A stretch of DNA of 64,000 nt from assembly GCA_003550325.1 (NCBI GenBank), contig QKWP01002026.1:21984-85983 (forward strand), given 5' to 3'. The position numbers were made by a program, and so were the translations under genes. The notes under the pieces were generated by a model. It was not told the origin of the DNA and did no database searches. It saw nothing but the letters and a program-made list of their open reading frames with translations. This stretch comes from Gigaspora rosea. Taxonomy: Eukaryota > Glomeromycota > Glomeromycetes > Diversisporales > Gigasporaceae. Of the stretch, positions 1 to 12,511 are shown in pieces (positions within the stretch are counted from its first letter, which is position 1; every line of letters starts with the position of its first letter).

Positions 1-545
1 TTTTATGCGATGCGATGCGATGCGCATAATGAGCCAATTTTTAGCATCGCATATGCGAAGCATAATTTGGCCCAAATCGCATAATAGTAAATAGTGCCTG
101 TGATTGATCATTTTTAATATAAAAAATTTTGAGCGCAATTTTTTTTATATATGTTGTCGATCCTTGCATCAGATGATACCCGGCCTAAATTAGATTAGTG
201 TTGGGGTAAAATTACGACAAATTTAGCAGTTAGTTTAGGCCAGTTGTTGCCGATCATTTAATGCTGGTCAATTGATAGTCATTTGATTCAATCTGACGCA
301 AGTTTTAATCTGAGGCACAACATATATATACATTCAAAATTCTGAAAGAAATTGACCAATCCAGATTGAGTATATTTATCACGTGGTTAATAGTAAAAAA
401 AATCGCATAATTTAACATAATTTTACGATCGTTTCGCATAATTCTGAACGTAAAGCATTAGCCGCATAATTTGAACCAATCGCATCGCATAATTTGCATT
501 TTATTTCGCATCGCACTAGGGACCCTAATGCGATGTTAGGGTGAA
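1..545. repeat. CGCATAAT-rich dispersed repeat, left end cut by window
   Basis: The word CGCATAA(T) recurs about eight times (near 23, 60, 78, 404, 436, 463 and 484), mixed with short GCGATGCGATGC runs at both ends. The right edge, near 518-545, is a TAGGGACCCTAA palindrome followed by TGCGATGTTAGGG. Clustering of one short word near both ends resembles the subterminal repeats of a non-autonomous DNA transposon, but the left terminus is outside the window. No coding frame is supported. Confidence 0.45.
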
Positions 546-1453
546 TAATGATATTTAATATAATTTGGTATAGTAGTTTTTCTCGTAGTAGTTTCGAGTT
601 CATTTTAGAGGAGATTTACATATAAGTGAAGTAGCATAAGAAAGAATTTTATTGAATTATTTAAGATTGATAAGGAATCGAATTTAAATGAATTTTTAAT
701 AATTATTTTACGATAGGTAAAATTTGTGCAGATAGTAAAATTAGCATGACTATAACATGAGGGCGAAATTTTGTTTTACAAAAAATATAAGGAAATGCGG
801 ATTTACTTCAACATGAGAGCTACATAATGGATTTTACTAGTTAGCTAGTGGGTAATGCTAGGCCAGAATAGGATGTTGATTATTTCAGTTAAAAAGAAAG
901 GACAATAAATAAATCATATGAGAAATTCAACGAATCTCATGGTCATAAATATTCGAATCAACATCAAGGCTTATTAAGATGCATACTGAGATACAATAGC
1001 AGTAATATAAGCACGGTAAGGTAACAGGCATAAATATAATTAATTGTAATCGGTATAGTAATTTCATTTTAACAATTTCAGTAACATTGTAAATGGCTAA
1101 AAAGTTTTCTAATTAATTAAGGTTAAGGGGTTATCTAATATTTATTTGTATAGAGGCACAAAAGAATCCGATTGGTATGTTTAATCATATCGATTAATTT
1201 ATTTTTACTTATCGAAAAAAAGATCATTGCAGATATGCACAGGCACAAGGTGTAAAGAGAAAAATTCAATACACCTATCATCATTTTTTAAAAATAACTT
1301 CACAGAGTCATACAATTAAATAACAATCAGTTTATTATCGTATATATGATGTTTTTTTAGTAAATACAATGACAAAGAATCGATCTTACAAAGCAGATAT
1401 GCATTTTCAGATGAATTTTAAGATAATCGTAGAAAAAATTTAAATCATTTATC
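546..1453. other. AT-rich intergenic DNA, nothing recognised
   Basis: No open frame, RNA gene or clear repeat can be supported here. The stretch is AT-rich with short homopolymers. Confidence 0.5.
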
Positions 1454-1499
1454 ATTATAAATAAGTAGCTGCTTGCCGCAGTCGCGCAAAACCAGGAAC
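1454..1499 (+). repeat. Short repeat shared in inverted orientation with 47754-47800
   Basis: Starts ATTATAAATAAG and ends GCGCAAAACCAGGAAC. The reverse complement of 47754-47800 starts and ends the same way with a diverged centre. It may be the terminus of a dispersed element; no partner terminus was identified. Confidence 0.45.
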
Positions 1500-1519
1500 A
1501 GATGATAAATGAGATTATA

Positions 1520-1740
1520 GCAGATCAGTATGGTATAGATGACTGAATCCGTATAGTATAGGGGGTGTACGATATAACCGTACTATACTGATCTATTATA
1601 TATAATTGATGATCAGTATAGTATAGATTCTAAAAAAAAAGAGTATACTATACGGATCTGCTTTTATAATAGTTAACTATAACACCAAATCAGTATATAT
1701 AGACAAATTTTTAACGCTACTATACTATACTGATCCGATA
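1520..1740. repeat. Cluster of inverted ACTATACTGATC words
   Basis: TACTATACTGATC and its complement GATCAGTATAGTA occur at about 1580, 1612 and 1720, with degenerate copies at 1525, 1550, 1650 and 1690. Alternating orientation makes several small hairpins. Non-coding; possibly a MITE remnant with subterminal repeats. Confidence 0.5.
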
Positions 1741-2048
1741 GCTATACATTAAAATGCCGTTGCTATAAGCATGGGAGACATTCTCAAATTTCGGAAAAAC
1801 ACTGAAATAGCTGGGATAGCCGGCCATGAAATACATACAAGTCCTATCAATCTTTTTTATTGGTTTGTTTTTCTTAGTATTCTAACTTTTTTTTCTTTCT
1901 TTATAAAGCTAGCAACTTTTTTCTTTTGTGAATAATTCCTCACAATCTCAAATCTAAATAAATTAACTGGCATTAATTTGACTTGCAGGAGATAAGTATT
2001 TTCTTTTTTTATTTTTGTTTTATTTTTTTTTCGGGGGTTTTTTTTAGG

Positions 2049-3370
2049 CTTTTTAGTGATCAAAACTGCATTATGTAGCAGTCAAAACCTGTGATCAAGA
2101 GCATTGTAAATATTCAAGACTTGTAGCGATCAAGCGATAATTGTTTCTTTCCCATATGCCGAAACCCAGGCCTACCGAATAATTGATTGTAGAGGCAATT
2201 ATTTTGAACTCAATTAATTAATTGGTGGCACATTTTATGTGAATCGCTTGGATTTTATGTGCAGTTAATTATATTTATTTCGATCCATTAAAGAATTTTT
2301 TTTCATTAAACGAATAAGCATTTTTATATTTGATCAAAGATTTCATGAGTGAAAAAGTTGTATCATCCATATTAAGAAATTAATAATGAAAAAATGAAAA
2401 AGATTTGGTTAAAATTAAACATTCGAAAGCTTTACTTATTTCTTTATTTTTTTTTGAGTTTTATCTTTTTTCGGTTGTATTAATTGTATTAATTTTTTTT
2501 AAACTTTTTAGTGATCAAGACTGCTATGTAGCGATCAAGACCTGCGATCAAGGCTTGCATTATATAATATTCAAGACCTGTAGCGATCAAGCGATAATTG
2601 TTCCTTTCCCATATGCCGAAACCCAGGCCTACCGAATGATTGATTGTAAAGGCAATTAATTGCAATTATTTTGAACTCAATTAATTGATTGGTGGCACAT
2701 TTTATGTGAATCGCTTGGATTTTATGTGCAATTAATTATATTTATTTCGATCCATTAAAGAATTTTTTTCCTTTAACGAATAAGCATTTTTAATATTTGA
2801 TCAAAGATTTCATAAGCGAAAAAGTTGTATCATCCTTATTAAGAAATTAATAATGAAAAAAATGAAGAAGATTTGGTTAAAATTAAACATTCAAAAGCTT
2901 TACTTATTTCTTTATTTTTTTTAAGTCTTATCTTTTTTCGGTTGTATTAATTGTATTAATTTTTTTTTAGACTTTTTAGTGATCAAGACTGCACTATGTA
3001 GCGATCAAAACCTGCGATCAAGACTTGCATTATATAAATTAAAGACCTGTAGCGATCAAGCGATAATTGTTCCTTTTTCATATGCCGAAACCCAGGCCTA
3101 CCGAATAATTGATTGTAGAGACAATTAATTGGAATTATTTTGAACTCAATTGACATTGGTTATGTGAATCGCTTGGATTTTAAGTGCAGTTAAACGTTAA
3201 TTATATTTATTTCGTTCCATTAAAGAATTTTTTTTTCCTTTAACGAATAAGCATTTTTAATATTTGATCAAAGATTTCACGAGCGAAAAGTTGTATCATT
3301 CCATATTAAGAAATTAATAATGAAAAAAAAAATTTGTTTAAAATTAAACATTCGAAAGCTTATTTATTTT
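2049..3370 (+). repeat. Three tandem copies of a ~460-bp repeat
   Basis: The landmark CTTTTTAGTGATCAA begins at 2049, 2504 and 2972, giving periods of 455 and 468 bp. Each unit has a near-invariant block ending in CCATATGCCGAAACCCAGGC, a TGTGAATCGCTTGGATTTTA block, and a closing AAATTAAACATTCRAAAGCTT. A degraded pyrimidine-rich lead-in (about 1850-2048) precedes unit 1. The third unit ends near 3365 and is shorter. Internal GATCAAGACCTG words repeat within each unit. The only open frame, at 2405-2659, straddles two units and is not convincing. Confidence 0.85.
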
Positions 3371-5721
3371 GCTTTCTTTTTATATGAATTAGTATAATTA
3401 ACATGATGTTATTTGTAGTATTGCATAATTAGGTCACAATCAGGTGCAAAAATTTATAAGTAATTGGGCTTATATAATTTCTGATCAAATAACTCAATAA
3501 TGCAATTTCACATAAATGATTGGTTCAAATTTTATTTAACGTTATCACTCATGCTATAGTTACTGAAATTGCTTATATGATCACCGGCTTACATCTTTTT
3601 GCAAAGCGATTAAAGCGATTACAATTAGGGCTCAACATTTCCTGATGAATATATAATACAAGGTGATAAAAATCGATTTGAATATAATGAATAAAAAAAA
3701 AAAGTGCATGAAGTCGAGACACTATGTGATTTTAGGGAGGCCGAATTGCTAAATAATGTCTCTGAACGTTATTTTGCACTTATACAGTATAAAGGCAAAC
3801 TTAGGGATTTTCTGGTCTAAAAAATTTAATATCCTTTTACTGAAAAATAAGTTTATTATTATTTTAATTTTACACGACTTAAACAGTACCATTCTCCAAT
3901 AAAAACATAAAACTATATTCATAAACTATTAAACTGATTTACCTCAACTGAAAGGATTATCAAATGAAATCAGAGGTAAACCTATTTCTGGCCCATGAAG
4001 AAGTAACTTAAATTCGTATTGAAAACGGTTTATACTGACTGATAGGGTTATAACCACCAAGAACCAAGAATTCATCAATACTTTAACTATGGCGAGATGT
4101 TTTCTTATTACATAATTTCTCTTGTGCTGTTTAAATGGATTGATTAAGCAAAAAGACAGTAGGTAGTGAACTGAAAAAAAAATAAACAAACAAAAAAAAA
4201 AAAACCAACTCGCAATCAAAACGAATCTTAAGCAAAATGTCTTTAAGCAAAGAAAACCTTTCAAATTACTTGCGGATCTAGAAAAAAAAGAATAAGTTAG
4301 AATATCACTTTACAAAGTATATGATATTTATTACTCATAATAAACCCAACCTTTATGGCATGATGCAAATGATGCAAATTTATTTCCTTGTAGAGACATT
4401 CATTATGAAGCTATCTATTCAATAAAATAATGTACTAAGATTTTATTAGTTTGCTTATACGCGAAGTTTTGGGTTTTTAAAGTGCCTCGCCATATAAATT
4501 GTCCCCCATGCTGTTGCTATATACTGTACATTATATATACCGTAGAGCTATTTTTACCAATTATAATCAAAGATTACTTTTATTTAATTTTTTTACACTT
4601 CACATCTCAACACTTTAGCATTTTCGCAAATTTATTTTGGGCCATGAGCTTTTATAAACCTCATATACTGGCATTTTAGATTCGTAAACAACCTAGGTGA
4701 TATATGATATACCCATTAAAAGACCTAGGGTCTAATAAGATTTAATACAAAGTATCTAACAAAAATAAGACCTGAGTATGTTATTCAGTAGTAGGTTTAT
4801 GTTGCAAGAGAAAGAAGGTTTAGGTACGTAATCCTCCGTATTTATAATAAGCAGTCTGGAAAATTTTACTTTTAATTGAGAGATGCCATATTTGTATCAG
4901 GATATTTTGAACAGGATATGGCATTTTAGTCAGTGCATTATGATAGTAGTCTCTTTTTCTCTGAATATGCTGATTTTTACTTCGGGTTTGTTTGCCTTGC
5001 TTATTTCTTGAAGAAGTATCTTCCAATTATTTATTTCTTAGGAAAGTTTATTATTCAATTTATTTATTTGGGAAAGTTATTATTATTATTTTTTTTGTTA
5101 TCCTTATATATATTAATGAGTTCAACTTTTCTATTTCGATGCTCAATCTATCTTATATATTCTCTGATATAGATACTTACATGATGTTCAATCAAGAGTA
5201 TCTATTTTTTATCTTGCAATGCATTTGAAGGCTTACTAAATTTTTTAAGGTCAAACTATTAATCAACATTATGAAACCTTTATTATATTAAAATATTTTG
5301 CAAATCTATTAAATACAACTTTTAGAATTGCTAAAGAGGTGTCCCAGAATTTATAATAATAGCAGTATGATTTAAATTTCTCTTCCTGAAGCATTATTTT
5401 ATACTTTGCAATATATAAATGTATGTACCCCAAGTAAGAATAGATAACTATATTAATCCTTAAATAGGTACAATTTATTCTTCTACCAAAAAATTATTAT
5501 TATATAATTCTCAAAGCTTACTGCATTAGTGTGTTGCATTAACTTGTTGAAATATAGAACCTTAACTTTCATAAGAAAAATTATAGCATAACTTATATCG
5601 ATTAATATCTATCTAAAAAATATTGTGTTGAATATAATTGGCTCTATATATGGGGGTCTTTATAGAGACATGTCTCTATATACAATTTTCTAAAAAAATA
5701 AACCTGATTATATCTTGTATA
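3371..5721. other. AT-rich intergenic DNA, nothing recognised
   Basis: Small open frames exist (for example 3944-4264 minus and 4933-5228 plus), but their products are Phe/Leu/Ile-rich translations of A/T runs without recognisable motifs. No RNA gene or long repeat was seen. Confidence 0.5.
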
Positions 5722-6261
5722 TATTAGTCAAGGGATATGTCCAACTAAGTATAATTATTTATAAATCAAATAAGTTGACTAGTAGTTGACTTGCACAATT
5801 TAATATGTAAAATTATACAAAAAAATCATTTAAATTGAATTTATTTAAAAACATATATATATAAGTCTCTTTAAATTTTAAATTAATATAAATATATCTG
5901 TAGAGTACATTAAATTTTTTGTACTCATTATTTTAATTATATAGTATTATATACAAAAATAGTAATACTGATATTGTTTATATTAGATTAGGGTTAGAGT
6001 GAGAATTATGTTAGAGTTTAGGAGGACCCCGAAATATATAGATAGACCAGGTATTAGTTTGCTTATTTTTGGTATTTTTATGCAGATTTTTTCTATTTAT
6101 AGTAAATTTTTTGCTTATTTTTGATTTTTTTGCAAATTTTTCTATTTTTAGTAATTTTATAATTAATCTAACCTGTTTATATATTCTGGTTTGGGTTTAG
6201 GCTATTATATAGTAAAATCGGTCAAGGAAATTTTTTTATAAATGTAAAGAAGTGGTTTAGT

Positions 6262-6496
6262 TATACTTGCTGCCAAATCCCAAACTATTATAGTTTGTTA
6301 GGCCCAAATCCAAAATCCCAAACTCAGGATAAATTAATCTCTTAAAAACTTTACTAATAATTTTTATTTAACCAAATTAAATATATTCTTATAATTATAC
6401 AGAATATATTTATAAAATATCAACATTATTTTTTTTTATAAATAGTAATTGTTTTTTTGAGGTTTGGGATTTGTACCAATTTGGGTGGCAAGTATA
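6262..6496. mobile_element. 235-bp hAT-type MITE with 8-bp TSD
   Basis: Termini are TATACTTGC and GCAAGTATA, with further inverted match over the CAAATCCCAAAC / GTTTGGGATTTG blocks. The identical octamer GGTTTAGT flanks it at 6254-6261 and 6497-6504. An 8-bp duplication is the hAT superfamily signature. No coding capacity. Confidence 0.85.
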
Positions 6497-6648
6497 GGTT
6501 TAGTATGCAATTTCTTGCAAAATAAGTGATTTTTGTCAAAACGAAATATTTGTTTTAAATTTTTTTGATCATGTAATATTATACCTGATCTTGAATTTTG
6601 GTAGCGATCTATATATCACATGATGCAGGTATACGTACTTTCGGGTAC

Positions 6649-6998
6649 ATATATGGAGTGCTCAGTATTAAAAGGGCCCATTTTTATATTTATCTCATTT
6701 TGAGATAATTGAGTTTAATCATTTGGTTTGATTTTTGGGCTGATCCAGGATTAATTAAATTTTACAATTTTGATTGGTTAAAGACGACAGGTGACTATTG
6801 GATAATCTCGTGATGTATTGGCTCGATGCAGCCTCATGTAATTTTCTTTTCACATTATCTTGATTTTTTATTATACAAATCAACTTTCATTAATAATTGA
6901 AAAATATCAATCATGTCAAAATTTACATGATTTAATAAAAACTTATTTTTCAAAAAATTGTAAAAATGGGCCCTTTTAATACGGAGCACTTCATATAT
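6649..6998. mobile_element. 350-bp MITE with ~38-bp inverted termini
   Basis: The left terminus around 6649-6687 (AGTATTAAAAGGGCCCATTT) matches the reverse complement of the right terminus, near 6960-6998, with only a few mismatches. The core has GATCAGTTT-like AT-rich sequence and no open frame. No unambiguous target duplication was found; TA is possible. Confidence 0.7.
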
Positions 6999-7768
6999 TA
7001 ATTCTTAAATTTTAAATATATATTTTTTGGTATTTAATACTCTTTTGTTTAAAGTATTAGTTTCTAATTTTAAGCAGGAGGATAAAGATCTTTTACTAAA
7101 GTTAATTATATTCTTTAAATCAAATTAGTGACTCACCCTATTAAAATAATCTTTTTAAAAATATAAAAGATGCTATTAAGTAAAGGCTTTTTGTACCCTA
7201 ATTGAAAGTTGAAAAAGAGGTTTTCTAAATCAAAGAAAAGAACATAAGAATTTGCAAATTCACTATTACACAAAGTATTGTATTTTGTATAATAGTAAAT
7301 TTGCATATTCTTATGTTCTCTTCTTTGACCCCAAGTATTTTGGGTTTCACTAAGCCAATTTTGATGATTCAGAATTAGGAGAACCTTCTTTTCAACTTTC
7401 AATTAGTGTAAAAAAAGCTTTTATTTAATAGTATTTTTCATATTTTTAAAAGATTATTTTACCCAAGTATATTATTGTATAGAGTGAGTTACATATTTGA
7501 TTTAAAGAATATAGTAAAGAATCAACTTTAGTAGAAGATTTTCATTTCTTTGCTTGAAATTAAAAATTAAAATATTAAACAAAAGAGTATTAAATACCAA
7601 AAAATATATATTTAAAATTTAAAGAGACTTTTATATATATGCTTTTAAATAAATTCAATTTAAATGATTTTTTTGTATAATTTTACATATTAAATTAGAT
7701 GAATCAACTTATTTGATTTATAAGTAACACATTCTAAGCCATTACATGTCTCTTGACTAATATAATAA

Positions 7769-9037
7769 AATTTTTATAAAATTTAAAATATTTTTACTAA
7801 CATAGTTTATAGGCTAAAAACTAGTAAATAAAATAAATATACTAATTTTTAGTATAATATATCCATATATGACAAATTAATAAAATTTATAATTAATAAT
7901 AAATTTTTAGTTGATATCAGTTTAAATTAGAATTTAAAGGATCATTTTATATATATATATAAAATAAAATTCTTAAAATCTAAAATATATAGATTTTTAA
8001 CTTTTTTTTTTTTTATCTTAGGCAGTCTCTAGATTTTTAACTTTTTAATCTAAAATAAGCATTATTTTTACTATAGTATATAAAATAGTAATTTTTATAT
8101 AGTAAATTAGTTTAAATTAGCATTATAAATTATACTATACACCAAGACACTTGCGTAGTAGCACAAAATATACTTGGTTTTTTAATAGAGTAAAATTTAA
8201 AAATACTAGAAATTTTAATTTTTTTAATTTTTTTATTTTAAAAATTAAGCAACTTTAAAATTTTTTAAAAAATATTAAATCAATAATTACTAGAAATTTT
8301 TTTAATAAATAGATATATACTGTATATGCTTAAATATTATATATACTTTTTTAAAAACTTTAATTCTTAAAAAATCAAAACTTTATTATATAGAAACTTT
8401 AAAGTAGTAATTTCTTGTATCACCGTTTATGAGACAACCCATAATTCACAATTGATTCCCAATCATGAACTTCATTTAATAAAGATTTTTTATATTATAC
8501 GAATATAATGTAAAAACGCTAAAACTTCTGTATTATAAATGCGTTAATCAATGGTCTTAAATAACAAAAACGAAATAGAATGTTTATAATAGTAAGTAAA
8601 TTCTATGAATTTAAGTAAATAAATATTTTTTCTATTCCATCAACAAGAATATAATGAATCTAAATAAATGCATTGTGTAAAGATAAATATTATAAGCTTG
8701 AATAACTTACTGAATTAATTGATTAATAGTCCTTATTCTCTTTAATTCGATATTTATTAGTATAAAGAATCATCTAATGTTTACCTTGCAAGAAGTGTTA
8801 GTAAGCTAATGCTAGTAATATTATTAAATTGATGGATTATATTATTCAATTAACAGTAACAGTTTCGGCTTCCAGTGAATTATGCCGATCGCAGACTCTC
8901 AACTCTTAATGCCGGTTCAGCTCCGATGCATTCCGACCGACTTTTGGTCACTTGTCGATTATATTGACTATTATTGGTATAGATCGAGATTTTTTTTTTT
9001 ATAAAATCTTGTCAGTGTAACGTTATCTTAATTTTAA
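7769..9037. other. AT-rich intergenic DNA upstream of the tyrosyl-tRNA synthetase gene
   Basis: No gene or repeat recognised. The last 150 bp (8880-9030) are less AT-rich than the surroundings and directly precede the start codon, so they probably contain the promoter and 5' leader. No specific element can be assigned. Confidence 0.4.
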
Positions 9038-11082
9038 ATGAACTTTCAATTTCATTATCATAAATTGAGTTCACAACTCCATCTTAGATCCATTAAGAAT
9101 AGAGTAACAATATGGCCAACGATACTATTGTATCGTTTCCGTACATTAAGATATATCACTTGTCATAATAATAGTAATACATCTATTCATAAACGTAATG
9201 CGATTTTAGAGTTGGAGAAGCGTGGAATGGTCAATGAGTTGACGAGGTTTTTATCGTATTTTTTGAGTATCTTGTTTTAATTTTAATATATGCAATCCAG
9301 TTGCTTAAAAAAAAATTGTCATTTTTATTATTTTTTTTAAAAGTTCAGACATTATTGATCATGTAAAAAAACAAACAGCGGTATATTGCGGCGTAGATCC
9401 TACTGCATCCAGTTTACATTTAGGAAACTTATTAACATTAATGGGATTATTACATTTCAATATTATTGGCCATCGTACAATTGTTTTGGTTTGTCATATT
9501 TTTAAATAATAATGAACTTATGAAATTTATAATATTATGTATAATAATCGAGTTATCAAAATAAAATTATCAGATCGGTGGTGCAACAGGCATAATAGGG
9601 GACCCGTCAGGACGTAATACAGAACGTCAACCCCTGTCGGTCACTACAATAGAACATAATGTAACCGTTCTCAATCAGCAATTGAGACATATATTTAATA
9701 ATGGGCTTATGTACGCATCAAGACGTGGAATTGCATTGGGCAATAACCTCGATAATTTTTCGGTTATGAATAATTTGGAATGGTTTCATAAAATGACAGC
9801 TCTTGAGATGTTAAATGATATAGGAAGACATTTTAGAGTTGGGCAAATGTTAATGAAAGATAGGTGTGTCTCATTTTTTTTTATTTAAAGATCTTTTAAA
9901 ACTTTCAATCTAAAACTTCAAATTTGTAGTGTCAAATTGAGGATGGAAAATGAAGGGGGAATAAGTTTCACAGAATTTTCTTATCAATTACTTCAAGCTT
10001 ATGATTTTTGGTATTTATATAATCATCATCAATGTCGAATTCAGGTGATAAAAAATTTAATCAACTTCCTTTATCGAGGCTTCCTTATATTTATTATATT
10101 GTTTATATTTATTAAATTCTTTTTATTCCAAGTTAGGAGGTAGTGATCAATGGGGGAACATTACTGCAGGCATTGATCTTATACATAAGAAAAAAAATCG
10201 CGATTTGATTGATGATAAAAATATCAAAGAAAAATTTGGAAATGCATTTGGAATTACTATTCCTTTGTTAGTGACTTCAACAGGGGAAAAGTTTGGTAAA
10301 TCTACAGGAAATGCGATTTGGTTGAATGAAAATTTAACTAGTGTTTATGAATTTTATCAGGTAGTTTTTTTATTTATTTATTACTATTTACTTATCACGC
10401 ATATTATTTAATTCATCAATAGTATTTTATGAAAGTTGCCGATGCAGATGTAGAAAAATATCTTCTCATGTTTACATTGCTAAGCACTGAAGAAATAACC
10501 CAAGTCATAAAAACACATATGGTACGTGTTTTATAAAATAATTGGATATTTACAATAGATTTTAATGTAATTTTAATTACAGGAATCACCGGAAAAGCAT
10601 TACGCACAAGAAAAGTTGGCATCTGAGATTACGGAACTTGTGCATGGACGTAAGTATTATTAATATGCTTAATAAATGATTTATTGTTATTGTTAATATT
10701 AGACAATTTATTTTTTTATTATTATTAAGTTCAAGGTCTCAAGAAAGCACAATTTGCTACTAGTGTTTTATTTGATACACCAATCAAAGATATGTCCGGT
10801 CGAGACATAATTGATGCATTTGCAAATTATTCACGATGTTTAAGTACTGTCAAACGTAATGATGTTATAAATTGTTCAATTGATCGCGTCGCTGTTGTTA
10901 CTGGTGCATGCAAATCACGTAGTGAAGCTAACAAGTTGATTAAGTCTGGAGGGTTGTACTTGAATAGCAAACGTATTGGAGATCCACAATATCAATTGCA
11001 AGAAAATGATTTAATTGATGGTATCGTTTGTATATTTAGAATAGGTAGAAGTAATTATCGATTGGCTCAAATTGTTGATTGA
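9038..11082 (+). CDS. MSY1: Mitochondrial tyrosyl-tRNA synthetase
   Basis: Charges tRNA-Tyr with tyrosine; class Ic, bacterial-type, so mitochondrial in a fungus. Eight exons: 9038-9246, 9344-9488, 9574-9863, 9930-10044, 10133-10360, 10423-10521, 10583-10649, 10730-11082. All seven introns (61-97 nt) are GT-AG and the frame is kept throughout, giving 501 aa, close to yeast Msy1. The Arg-rich first ~45 residues suit a mitochondrial presequence. Visible motifs: [12 protein letters not shown] (HIGH box, HLGN about 95-98), [13 protein letters not shown] (120-132), [17 protein letters not shown] (about 225-241), LGGSDQWGN (254-262), KFGKS (306-310). A C-terminal S4-like RNA-binding domain covers about 433-495. 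Every key motif is intact, so the gene is probably functional. It converges on the Hva1-like gene, 132 bp between stop codons. The ATG at 9038 is chosen because it gives the presequence. Confidence 0.95.
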
Positions 11083-11214
11083 TAAACGTAAAATAAAATT
11101 TCATTTTTAATAGTTACTGAATTAAGGCTATTAAAATAAGGCTAACAAAAGTATATATTACTGATCAAAATTTGCAGTCCAAAGATCAAATTGTCTGAAT
11201 ATTATGAAAGAAAA

Positions 11215-11861
11215 TTATTCTTCTTTTTGACTCTTTGATTCATCCTTAGACAAAGTGCTTGGATTGTGTGCCACCTATAAAAAGTAGATTAGAATTTTTC
11301 GGAGTTGCTATTTGAAGAGTTGCTTATGGTTATTTATTTTGCCGAACCTCATGTCCATGTTGATCATCGAAAACAATCTTTGGTGGTCTAATATTTTTTA
11401 TTTATTATAATAATTAATTTGATTAATAAAAAGTAATTAGATATTTTTATACTGGAGGTTTCAAAGTTAACAAATAAGTGATGCATTTCGAAAATAAATA
11501 GGATTTTTTTCAATAGCATTTTTACTATGTTGTATTATAAATTGGAAAAATAAAAATGATTCTCTCTCTGATTTTAACTTCGAAACCCCTACTGTAATAA
11601 TTTTTATCCTACAGTAAATACTTGCCTCGTGACTGTTGGATTTTTCATTGCTTCTTCCTTAGATTTAACAATTTCTTTAACATAGCCTTGACGTGACCCT
11701 CCACGAAATGGTGTGGAAACATAATCGCCAGGTTGAATATCTTTTTCTTCTAAAGCCTAATTTATTTACAATTAATTGTGATAAATATTATGATATATAG
11801 ATATTATAAGTTAAAAGGCCAATTTCATATATTGACATACTGAAAATTCTTTGCTCGCCAT
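11215..11861 (-). CDS. Small Hva1/TUDOR-like protein (four exons)
   Basis: On the minus strand, exons 11861-11841, 11756-11626, 11387-11348 and 11274-11215 join in frame to an 83-residue product, all of it one domain. Recognisable parts are KDIQPGDYVSTPFRGG then RQGYVKEIV, DDQHGHE and VAHNPSTL, followed by a charged Lys/Ser/Glu tail. This matches the layout of the small fungal and bacterial Hva1-TUDOR family (hypervirulence-associated by name; usually 70-100 aa); its molecular role is not established. Introns 1 and 3 are GT-AG (GTATGT and GTTCGG donors). Intron 2 uses a GC donor in a good context (GAG|GCAAGT) and ends TATTAG. Reading through that donor reaches a stop within eight codons. Conserved residues run across all three junctions, which supports the model. 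Confidence 0.85.
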
Positions 11862-12511
11862 TTTTTCGGATGAAAGTCCAAAGGTGAAAGTGTCAAAAAA
11901 AAATAATGATTAGTGCACATTTTTATATTCAATCCTCCAGATCTAATTACATAAGTATGCTGTAAATATTCGTTAGGCGTGCCAATATTATTTATATGAT
12001 ATTGTTATTTGGTTTTTATGATCTAAACCATGAGGGTATGGTCCAAAACTACCGAATTAGGTTTAAAATCGTTATGGATAAGCATTCTCTTTTTGAATAA
12101 GAAAACTAATAATTACGTTCATAAAATATAATATTACCATTTTATCTTAACATTTTATCATAAGAATGTATGAGTCTTTGAATTCGAATTACGTTCTGAT
12201 TACTACATTTTTGAGTGTCGTATAGCGAAAACCTGGAATTCTTAATTTTAGCAATTCCGCATACCGTAATCTCGTGATAATTAATCAACTCCTACCGCAT
12301 AAAATTTTTAATTAGTAATGCATATCGCTAAATGGCATAATGAATTGCTTAGTAACACTTTATTATCGGGATAAAAGAACCAGATTTATTATCGTCATTA
12401 GATTGATAAAAGAAACAGATTTATTAATGTTAGGTCATATTAATATTAACGTTAATAAAAAAAAATAAAAAATAAAAAATCCTTATAAATAAGGGTATTT
12501 TAGAATCAGAA
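11862..12511. other. Intergenic DNA upstream of the Hva1-like gene
   Basis: Contains the presumed promoter of the minus-strand gene immediately right of 11861. The remainder is AT-rich with no recognised gene or repeat. Confidence 0.4.

Larger units (their letters stand above)
5883..7004. mobile_element. 1.1-kb insertion within the foldback's left arm
   Basis: It sits between two copies of TTAAATTTTAAA (5871-5882 and 7005-7016) and interrupts an otherwise continuous arm. It begins TTAATATA and ends near TATATTAATTC, so its ends are weakly inverted. It carries two smaller MITEs (6262-6496 and 6649-6998). No coding frame. Confidence 0.6.
5722..7768. mobile_element. Foldback element with ~0.45-kb arms, left arm split by an insertion
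   Basis: A near-palindrome is centred on an 8-nt loop at 7275-7282. The right arm runs unbroken from 7283 to about 7768. Its partner is in two pieces, 7005-7274 and about 5722-5882. The pieces are separated by 1.1 kb of unrelated sequence and the 12-bp word TTAAATTTTAAA appears at both break points. Near the loop, about 30 nt (GAACATAAGAATTTGCAAAT side) pair with few mismatches. Non-coding; the frame at 7133-7402 is simply read through the palindrome. Confidence 0.8.

Noticed and set aside
3944-4264. 106-codon minus-strand open frame
   Set aside because: Phe/Leu-rich translation of A/T-rich DNA, no motif, no splice-linked neighbours.
4933-5228. Overlapping plus-strand frames resembling membrane segments
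   Set aside because: Hydrophobicity comes from T-rich DNA; two frames overlap and neither has coding-type composition.
7133-7402. 89-codon minus frame
   Set aside because: Lies across the loop of the foldback palindrome; structure explains the sequence.
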